In this document: positions 54,985-64,000 of the stretch, in pieces
Layout: the number at the start of each line of letters is the position of its first letter
How positions within the stretch are numbered: the first letter of the stretch is position 1
Assembly (NCBI RefSeq): GCF_048771995.1
Contig: NC_133027.1
Coordinates: forward strand, 62,681,501-62,745,500
Source: Taeniopygia guttata
Lineage: Eukaryota > Chordata > Aves > Passeriformes > Estrildidae
Length of the DNA: 64,000 nucleotides
Direction of reading: 5' to 3'
Program-made: the position numbers and the translations under genes
Notes under the pieces: generated by a model
What the model saw: only the letters and a program-made list of their open reading frames with translations
Told to the model about the DNA's origin: nothing
Databases searched by the model: none

Positions 54985-55865
54985 TTTTGTGGCTGACATG
55001 GACAGTGGGATTGAGTGCACCCCCAGCGTCTTTGCCGATGACACAAAGCCGTGCAGTGCAGTTGTCACACAGAGGGAAGGGGTGGCATCCAAAGAGACCT
55101 GGGCAGGCTTCAGAGGTGGGGCTGTGTGAGCCTCATGAAGCTCAGTAAGGCCAAGTGCAAGGTCCAGCACCTGGGTCAGGGCAATCCCAACAGATGCAGA
55201 CTGGGCAGAGAATGGATTTGAGAGCAGCCCTGAGGAGAAGGACTCGGGGGTGTTGGTGGAGGAGAAGCTCAGCAAGACCCAGCAATGTGCACCTGCAGCC
55301 CAGAGAGCCAACCTTCTGCATCAAAACCAGTGTGGCCAGCAGGGTGAGGGAGGTGATTCTGCCACTGTGCTCTGCTCTGGTGAGCATCACCTGGGCCCCC
55401 CAGCATAAGAAGGACATGAGACCTGTTAGAGTAAGTCCAGAGGAGGGTCACAAAGAGGAGAGTCATCAGAGATCTGGGCATCTCTCCTGTGAAATCAGGG
55501 TGAGAAAGCTGAGATTGTTCAGCCTAGGGAAGAAAGAGAAGGTGCTGGGGAGATCTTACAGCAGCTTTCCAGTATTTAAAGGGAGCTACACAACAGCTGG
55601 AGAGGGGCTTTTTTGCAAGGGCATGTACTGACAGGACAATGGAGAATGGCTTAGGGTAAGTTTAGAGCAGCTATTAGGAAGAAATTTTTGAGGGTGGTGA
55701 AGTACTGGAATATCTTGTCCAGAGAAATGTGGATGCCCCATTCCAGGCTGGATGGGGCTCTGAGCAACCTGGTCTAGTGAAATGTGTCCCTGCCCATGGC
55801 AGGAGGTTAGAATTAGATGATCTTTAAAGGTCCCTTGCAACCCAAACCATTTTATGATCCTATGA
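54985..55865 (+). mobile_element. CR1 LINE fragment, end of ORF2 plus 3' UTR, degraded
   Basis: Plus-strand CR1. Conceptual translation starts around Met-Asp-Ser-Gly-Ile-Glu-Cys-Thr then Phe-Ala-Asp-Asp-Thr-Lys, the end of the reverse transcriptase region. It continues through VASRVREVILPL and WAPQHKKDM and ends in the CR1 3' untranslated signature GGATGCCCCATTCCAGGCTG, AGGTCCCTTGCAACCCAAAC and the terminal TTATGATCCTATGAAATC-like repeat. The reading frame is broken in many places, so it is an inactive copy. The 5' limit is uncertain; some CR1 sequence may continue left of 54985. Confidence 0.88.
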
Positions 55866-58800
55866 AATCACTGTTCCTTCCTGGCAGAGAGTGCTGCTTC
55901 CTTCATCTATGGAATATCCTCAGCTGCTGCTAGCACAATTACACTGCAGGAAAATCCTGTTCCAAATAACTTAGTCTTTATTTACTCAGAAGAAAAAATT
56001 AAAAAGCTACAAGATAAAGGCTAATGAAATATGGGTATGGGAGTTATTTTACAGGAATAAAATAGTTGGCATGTTTCTATGGCCACAACATCATACACAG
56101 GTCCATAGAGAGTCCTTCACAGCAAAATTTCCTGAGGACCTTGTATGTGTTCACATAACTTTATAATGGGAAAGACGCTGATCCATCATCACATCCCATT
56201 ACAATAAGAAGGCAGGGTGCAAATACATTGAAACGACAATGTGCAATTCCCCAGCATGTGCAACTGGGGAAAATAAGCAGGCAGAGAAAACTAGTAAGTA
56301 CCTTTTGTTTTCATGTTAAGATTACATGCAAAATAAGTTTTGAACCTGAAGTTGAAAATTATTCTATATTCCATCTCCCGCTGTTCATCTCATTTACAAA
56401 GCTCCTTCTCACATATTTGCAACGTTTCTCATTTGGCTGCATTTTGAATTAGTACCTTCATATATAAATCAGCTAAATTAGGATATGCCTTATCATGTAA
56501 CTGGCACAGTGAACTGGGGAATAAGCATGCTTGCCAAGTAGTACCAGGAGCATGGATCAGGCTCCTGGCAACACGGAGACTTTGGCTATTCATTGTGATG
56601 ACACCTAGGAAAGCAATGATGCAATACAGAGCTCCTCGAGGCTTTCACGTGTTGCCTCTGCCACCATCCCTCTAGACAGGGTGAGAGATACTCAGTGTCT
56701 TCATTTGCTCCTCTGAATTACAGCACACTCAGTAACACACCATCTGAGGGGTTTGAGGCTAAACTCTTGTAAACCAGTTTTGATTCCTTCCATCATGTCT
56801 CTCATCAAGTGTAAAGTGCCTCCAGGGAAAGGCAGCTGATTAAACAGATTCCTCAGTGACATAATGAATTTACAAAGCCCTCCGGTTTTGCTGGGGATGT
56901 TTTGGGAAAAAAATCTTCAGCCACCGAGGACAAAGTCCACTGAGAGGCAGAATCACTTTATTTCCTCTGCCTTGGGGCCTGAGAAACATTCCCTACCCAG
57001 CACAGGGGCTGAGGGGAGATCATTGTTGAGCATTGGAAGGGAGGAGAAGGGGCAGGGACATGGCCATCTGTCCATCCATCCATCCAGCACAGCACATCCC
57101 TGTCACCACATTTAAGGGTGGGAGTCACAGCCTCCTTGCTTTCCTTGGCAGCCCAGCTCCATCACCTTTCTCCCAGCAAAGCTCTCCAAGGCAATCTCTG
57201 CTCACAGAGAGGTATTGCCTCTCAGCACAGGAAAGAAGTATGAGGCTTTTTCCAGCATTCAGATCCTGTTTTTAGTGTGACTCAGCTCTGCAGAGTCCAT
57301 AAGGAAGACACGGGTTGTGCTTTATTAGCACTTAGGTTAATGTTTGGAAATAACAAGACTGATGGTTTTATCTGTTTAATCATTTGGTGCTGCCAAGAGC
57401 AACCATAAGCACAGCCCAATGGTGCATGGAGGGAGTACAGCCTGACATTCGTTTCCCACCACTAAAATCCAAACATTAGCACACAAGTTGTGTAGCAGGC
57501 TGGCAGGGGCAGGCAGCCAGATCACTGCTATTGCAGTGACTCAATGATTGTAATTTTTCTTCATGGAGATTTTAAACCTCCTTGCAATGGAAGGAAATAG
57601 AGACAGATTAGGTGGGCTAATTTTGAAGTTTGGCAGTCCATTTGTGTTTGCCCAGCTTTCCTGTGCCCTCAGCTGAACTAGGCTACAGAGCTGAAGACTG
57701 AAAGAATTCTTTAGAATTCCCCTATATTATTTCACATATTTTTCAGTCTCCCCTCTTTTTTCTGAGCCGTCCTCAGGTACATTCTTTAGCAAGCAGTAGC
57801 TGCAGTGCAGATTCACCACATGTAACCAGGCAATGCTGCTGAACTGCCATATGCAGCCAGCAGCAGCTGTAGCCATTCATCACTGAGAAGCAATTGGAGG
57901 GCTGGATCATGCGGTCAGCTGGCACCCAGACAGCGCTGGATGTGGCAGATGCCATCAGTGCAGGGAGCAGAACAAGAGACAACAGGAGTCAACAGACACA
58001 GGGATGTTTTCTTAACAGAGGATAGCTACCTCAGCTAGTGTTTATCACCATTTATCACTAAAAAAAGTGCAGCTGTTAGACCCACTGATCCTTTGAAACA
58101 TATGTGGAGCAAAGTTTGATGAATTTTGGCAGAGTTACTCGGAACACCTCTCCTTCTGTACACAAAATCAGGGGGGAGAAAAGCCACTGAAATAATCACA
58201 GTGGAGTTGCACTCCAAGTAAAGCTTCCTTGGACATGCAAACACACGCCTCACCCACTGCTGGGAAGGTGTGTGCCTGTACACACCATGGTCCGGCCGCC
58301 CAACACTTGCAACCAGCAAGGGCTGCACTGCTGGAAGAGCACTGCAGAGCTTAGGGCTGGCCATGTAAAGTGCTTTTTGTAAAAGCTCCTTAGAAGCCAC
58401 ACAGGTGGGCTGTCATGTAGGGCACTGGCTAAAAGAGACAGAGTCTGCAGGGCTCCCAAACCTCAAAGACCTGAGACTCTTAAAGCTTCCATAATTGCCC
58501 TGCATCTATTTTTTTTTTCCCCTCCTGTTTGTATTCTTTGGTATTTACTCTTTCTAGTAAAAAAGGGCAGTAGCAGCACATGCCCTTGACCACCTCATTT
58601 GTCTGAAGATGCTGTCAGGAACTGCTCGTGGCTTTAATATGTCAGATAACATTTTAAATCCTTTTTCCTTTGCCAGAGCTATGCCTTTTGCTAGCACAAA
58701 AATAAGCAGCGCCTGAGCTCTGCCTACTCTTCCTGCTTTTCCTCAAATATGTACCAGAAAAAGAGCTGGAGCACAACTCCCACTCACTGTACAAGATCCA

Positions 58801-59384
58801 GACTTTAGCAGTCCCAAAACAAGCTTTTTCCTGTCCCAAGCCTATGCTAGAACTAGTCAAAATTTAACACTTGCAAGATCATAACATTTTTAGAGCAGAG
58901 GACTTAAGGGTGGGAAATCCAAATAAGCCTGAACATACCCAAAACATGCTGTCACTTCCATAACTAACAGAATCCCACAATACTAAGCTAAAATAAAAAT
59001 ATAATAGTCCTATCACCACCTCTGTAACCCTAACCTCACAGCCACCTTTGCTCCACAACTACATAGTTTCCCTCCAGGTTCACATTTTCAGCCTTGCCAT
59101 CTTAATGAGAAATTTCTGCCAGCTGGATCCGGCTCCCAAAGCACAATCTGTAATGAGGACAGGCACCTGGGGACCTACCTGCCTATCTCAGGAGAAGAAT
59201 TTGGTTTGTCTTTCCAATCTCCCCCGCTGCAGAGTCCTTTGAGGCTGTGATAAGGGAATGCCAGACCACCTGGCAGCAAGAGCAGATGAAAAGGGAGGGG
59301 ATTGATGAAGTTGAGATGTGGGTGGTAGCCAGGTTGGAGGAAAGGGTTAGAATAGAGAATTGTTTATCAGAAGGGATGCCTGAA
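55866..59384. other. Gene-free stretch between two CR1 elements
   Basis: About 3.5 kb with no supported coding or RNA gene. It contains a short TCCA microsatellite (CCATCCATCCATCCA near 57071) and a small palindrome TCACTGC-TATT-GCAGTGA near 57523. No conserved protein motif was seen in either direction. Confidence 0.6.
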
Positions 59385-61480
59385 ATTATCAAGTTCAGCT
59401 ATTCACTGCCAAGTCCACCACTAAGCCATGTCCCCAAGCACCACATCTTGTCTTTTAAATACCGCCAGAAAGGGGACTCAATCACTTCCCTGAACAGCCT
59501 GTTCCAATGCTTAACAAGCCTTTTAGTGAAGAAACTTATTTCCTAATATCTAATCTAAACCTCTCCTGGTGTGATTTGAGGCCATTTCCTCGCATCCTGT
59601 CTCTTGTTACCTGGGAAAAGAGGCTGACCCCTACCTGCCTGCAACCTCCTTTACATAGTTGTAGAGTGATAAGCTCTCCCCTGAGCCTCCTTTTCTCCAG
59701 ACCAAACACCCCCAGCTCCTCAGCTGCTCGTCACAGGACTTGTGCTCCAGACCCTTCCCCAGCTCCGTTGCCCGTCTCTGGACATGCTCCAGCCCCTCAA
59801 TGTCCTCCCTGTAGTGAGGGGCCCAGAACTGTTCACAGGATTCGAGGCACAGCCTCACCAGTGCCGAGTACAGGGGGACAATCCCTGCCCTGGTCCTGCT
59901 GGCCACACCATTGCTGATCCAGGCCAGGATGCCATTGGCCTTCTTGGCTATCTGGGCACAGCTGGCTCATGCTCAGCTGCTGTCACCAGCATCCCCAAGT
60001 CCTTTTCTGCCAGGCCACTTTCCAGCCACTTTCCCCAGCCTGTAGCTCTGCATGGGGCTGTTGTGACCCAGCAAGGGCAGGACCCAGCACTTGGCCTTAT
60101 TGAACCTCACATCACTGGCCTCAGCCACTGGTCCAGCCTGTCCAGATCCCTCTGCAGAGCCTTCCCACCCTCCAGCAGATCAACACTCCCACCCAACTTG
60201 ATGTCTCAATCCCTTCATCCAGATCAATGCACATACTAAAGTGGCCCCAGCACTGATCCCTGGAGAACACCACAAGTGACAGATTGCCAGCTGGATGCAG
60301 CACCATTCACTACCACTCCCTGCCATCCAGCCAGCTTTTAACCCAGTGAACAGTGCACCAGACCAAGGCATAAGAAGCCAGTTTCTCTAGCAGAATGCTA
60401 TAGAAATGGTGTATAAGGGTTTACTAAAGTCTAGGTAGATTATAATAATAACTTTCCCCATATCCACTAAGTGGGGTCACCTTATTGTAAACTTAAACTG
60501 GGTTGCTCAAGCAGGACCATCTTTCATAAACTCACCCTGGCTAGGCCTGATTTCCCAGTTGTCCTGTATGTACCCTGTGATGGCACTCATGGTGATCTGC
60601 TCTATAACCTTTTCTAGGACCAAGACCTACAGGCCTGTTGCTCTCTGGATCCTCATCTCTTCCATTCTTGTAGAGGGGTTTCACATTTGGTAACTGGCAC
60701 CTCCTCAGCCAGGACTGCCGGTGAATGATGGAAAATGGATTGGTGAGCACTTCTGCCAGCTCCCTCAGTACCCTTGGGTGGATCCCATCCAGCCCTATAA
60801 ACTTGTGTGTGTCTAAATGATGACCAATATCCCTTAGATCATGGGGGCTTCATTCAGTTCCCCAGCCCTGTCTTCCACCTCAGGGCACTGGGTGCCCCAA
60901 CAACCACTGTTTGCATTAAAGACTAAAGCAAAGAAGGCATTAAGCACCTCAGCCTTCTCCTCACTCTTTGTCACTTCCCCCCACACCTAATAAAGGCTGC
61001 AGATTCTCCTTAGCCCTCCTGTTGTTGATTATGTATTTATAGAAACATTTTTAATTGTCTTTTACTGCAGTAGCCAGATTAAGTTCTAGTTGGGTTTTGG
61101 TCCTTCTAATTTTCTCCCTGCATAACATCACAACATCTTTGCAGTCCTCCTGAGTTGCCTGCTTCTTCTTCCAAAGGTCATAAATGCTCTTTTCATCCTC
61201 AAATTCCAGCCAAAGTTCTCTGTTCAGCCAAGCTGAACTTCTTCCCCACTGGTTCATTTTTTCAGCCTACCCCCATGACTTCAGGATTTCCTTCTTGAAG
61301 AATGTCCAGACTTCCTGGACCCCTTTGCTCTTGAGGACTGACTGCCATGGGACTCTGTCAACCAGACTCCTAGAAAGGTCAAAGTCTGCCTTTCAAAAAC
61401 TCAGTGCCTTGTTGGCCTTTACACAGATTCTTATCCATAAACACTCAACCTTATTGTCACCATCAGTAAGCTTCAGAAAA
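59385..61480 (-). mobile_element. CR1 LINE, about 2.1 kb, 5'-truncated, minus strand
   Basis: The longest repeat in the window. Read on the minus strand it shows, in order, CR1 ORF2 pieces: LNRELWLEFEDEKSIYDLWK and ATQEDCKDVVMLCREKIRRT (about 61250-61060), IHRQSWLRRCQLPNVKPLYK and NRPVG (about 60730-60620), and VASRTRAGIVPLYSALVR with FWAPHYREDIEGLEHVQRRA (about 59905-59750). The 3' untranslated segment with GGCTGTTCAGGGAAGTGATT follows, ending near 59385. Stops and frame changes are numerous, so it cannot be active. The endonuclease part of ORF2 and ORF1 are missing. The right (5') boundary is approximate and could reach about 61550. Confidence 0.9.
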
Positions 61481-61550
61481 TCAAAACACTCCCCAACATA
61501 CAGGGTTACCACACTATCTCTTCTTCCTCACCTATTCCTTCTGATCTGTG

Positions 61551-64000
61551 TCCTCACATATGAGAATCAAGTTTGCTCCCAAGCCTAAAAAGAGGATGTA
61601 GGGTGCTGGTGCCCATTTGGCAAGACCATGGGGTTTTTTTATACTTTTGTTTCTTCATTATACCTTTGGTTTTTTTCCTCTTTCACTTGCTGATTTTGAG
61701 TCATAACTTGTTGGGAAGGGAAGACTTCAGTTTCTCATGAAGTAGAGTCAAAGCTCAACTTTAAAAATACCTTTTCTAAATATGCACTATTCACTGCTGT
61801 CCTCAGTGATTTGATTGGCAGAAATAAGAACTGCAAAAGTGGATCTTGTCAGTCATGCTTAAGGCTTCCTTAATATGGGAACAATCACCTGCCATTTCAA
61901 CCATTTTCTGCAAGGGACACAATGGAATTAATAAAATGCACACACCTGCAGTGTCAACTTCTTTTTACTTTCTGGTAAAAATTTTTTTGTGGGGATTGCA
62001 GATGCGCATGATATGATAAGAGACCCTTCCCCGTGACACCTGAAAACCCATCCTGGCCTATATTCCATCATTTTCTGGAAAAGCTCTGCATATATGCACA
62101 CTGGCCCAGCTCTGAGTGTCTGTCTCATGAGATCCAAAGGACGAGAGTGACACAACCCCTATGTTGTGCAACACCTGCTCATTTCAGACTCATCTTTCAG
62201 AAAGTGGCAAACATCCTTAGCACTGTCTGTACTCTGAGATACATGGAGACACTCAGCAACTTTTAAAGAAGACCAAGGTGGCCTGATACTGAGGTCCCAA
62301 ATTATGTTTAGAGAATGATTCCAGAACAATCAAAACATTTTTTTCATTAAAAGACCTCCTAAGGAAGAATTTAACTGGTAGTGCTCTATGGTAAATTTAG
62401 CTACAGTGTTTCTGGGACGAGATGTCCACAGAACAAGCATCCCTCATTTATCACCAGAACATCTCAATTCTGACCTGAAACACAAATTTGGTGCCAAGTG
62501 TAGCAATGTGTTTGTGGTCTGTTGCAAATGCCAGACAGCAAGAAAATGTGTCGGTTTAAGGCACAGAAGTAAAAGCACAGCTTTTAAAAGCTCTGCTTCA
62601 TTTTCCTTCGCTGGGAAAAGAAATAATTATTCTATTTATTTTGCTTCCAAGATGGGAATAGTAATCGTATTTCTCACCTCGCTGAGTGGAAAAAAAAATC
62701 ACACCCAATATGGTTAAGGTGCACCCCCTTTTACAGAGCAATGTGACAACCTTGCAACTTCAACACAGTATTTTTTTTCTTTAGCTGCTGCCTTCTGGGT
62801 TTTTTCTCTTTAATGTGGTTTATTCTTGAGAGATTCCTGACACATGAGCATCTTGGATTGTTTCCTACAACAGATCTCCTAAACAAAAGGAATGGGTAGG
62901 GCGGAAGTGAAGCTTATTTCAAACATGGCTTTAGAGGAGCTGATTTTGCTGCCATGTGGAGGCAAATATTTGGCCATGGAGGAAGAACATCTTAAAATGA
63001 GCTATGCTCCATGAGTGAGCAGATCAGTCCTTCCTAGAGGCCTGTGGTAATTATTTCTTGGATGGTGTGAGCTGTGATTCCGCCGAGGCTGCTGCTTTTG
63101 TTTGTTTGCTTTTGCAGCGGACACGCTGCAGCTGAGATCACCTTTTCCACAGCTCAGATGCACCTCCCGGAAAGCCAGGGCCCGGACCAGCATTTTGATA
63201 TTTGTGTCCCGTGATCAAGGGAAGGGCTCTGGGGCAAAACCCGGAGCACAGCAGATGTTCAGACCAGGAGTGGATACAGCACAGCTCCTTTTTGACCCAC
63301 CATGTGACCCTTTGAGTGACTCTCCTTTGTTTTTCAGCTACTGGATGCTATGACACAAATTTCTCTGTGTGTAGTGTTGCTTCCCATGACCAAAAGCCCT
63401 GCAAAAGGGGAGCCATTTGGGACAACTCCTGCACAACTTTCCCCCACTGCTCCCTAGCTCCAGTGACAGCAACCTGTGTCTTCATACTACTTCTTGGCCT
63501 CGGCTCCCTCATTGTGATCTACAAAGAGAACATAAGAAGGCATTTTCTGAGCTAAACGTTTTCCCCTGGCAGGTTGCAGAAAGGCCCATCTGCCTCTCTT
63601 GGGGCTGGTGTTGCTTCCATCCAGCCTCTACAGCTGCGTGCAGCTTTTGCTCTGACCACAGTGATGCCGCTGACAAGGGAGGAAACCTGGCTCTAGGTAG
63701 AGATGTGCAGAAAAAACGTTGCATTACACGTAAGTCCTAAAACTTGCCTGACTGGACAAGGGCTCCAAGGCACAAAGAGGGATTGCTGCTCCCAGGGGTG
63801 GTGGGACCTCAGTCGAGGTGCAGCCGGTTTCCCTCCTGGAACAGCAATGGGAGTATGGCTCAGCTGGAGGCAGCGGGGCCAACACACCACCCGAGAGGCC
63901 ACACCGGGCACGCAGCGGGTGAGTTAAGGACATACTTTCAGCCTTAATTCTGAGTTTCCTAGGTTTTGTCAGTTTAAGCCAGATTTCTAATGTTATTTTA
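61551..64000. other. Gene-free stretch to the right edge
   Basis: No supported gene. A GC-richer part begins at about 63000 and has overlapping open frames, one of which (63316-63555) happens to encode a hydrophobic stretch. None shows a recognisable family, splice pattern or start context that would justify a call. Confidence 0.55.

Noticed and set aside
59742-60239. 165-codon plus-strand open frame
   Set aside because: It is the antisense shadow of the minus-strand CR1 ORF2 remnant.
63316-63555. 79-codon open frame with a hydrophobic segment (VTATCVFILLLGLGSLIVIY)
   Set aside because: No family resemblance, no supporting splice or start context, and overlapping frames of similar length nearby. 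A chance hydrophobic stretch is the simpler reading.
44521-64000. Search for AIG1 exons on the minus strand
   Set aside because: AIG1 is expected in this direction from human gene order, but none of its conserved membrane-protein exons was found. It probably lies beyond the window.

Overview
The window looks like a piece of an avian nuclear genome. It holds three intron-containing vertebrate housekeeping genes in a conserved order, the LINEs are CR1 (the dominant bird LINE), and there is a solo LTR of an avian ERVL-type family. No bacterial, viral or plasmid genes are present. I cannot name the species.

Layout. Positions 1-2394 are 5' flank with no recognisable gene. A 30-bp GC-rich minisatellite (2395-2790) lies in the CpG island that leads into FUCA2 (+, coding 3160-13116, 7 exons, 462 aa, secreted GH29 alpha-L-fucosidase). 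FUCA2 converges on PEX3 (-, coding 35107 down to 14996, 12 exons, 369 aa, peroxisomal membrane docking receptor for PEX19). PEX3 shares a CpG-rich bidirectional promoter with ADAT2 (+, coding 35222-43352, 6 exons, 177 aa, catalytic subunit of the tRNA A34-to-inosine deaminase); their start codons are 114 bp apart. From about 44.5 kb to 64 kb I find no gene. This part holds two degraded CR1 copies in opposite orientation, hairpin-rich AT tracts and candidate conserved non-coding stretches. In human the same order (FUCA2-PEX3-ADAT2) is followed by AIG1 after a long gap, so AIG1 may lie beyond the right edge.

The three genes act in separate places: the secreted/lysosomal space, the peroxisome membrane, and the cytosol/nucleus. 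What links them is shared promoter and terminator architecture, not a pathway. All splice junctions listed were placed by eye from GT/AG signals and reading-frame continuity, and all phases close.

The most notable observation is intron 3 of ADAT2. It has a perfect U12-type (minor spliceosome) 5' splice site and a near-consensus U12 branch site 11 nt from the exon that conservation predicts, but its 3' end is AT (or AC 9 nt further on), with no AG available. Other points of interest are the mosaic minisatellite at the FUCA2 promoter, a perfect 22-bp-arm hairpin in ADAT2 intron 2, and several CR1 fossils of clearly different ages. I found no convincing undescribed protein system.
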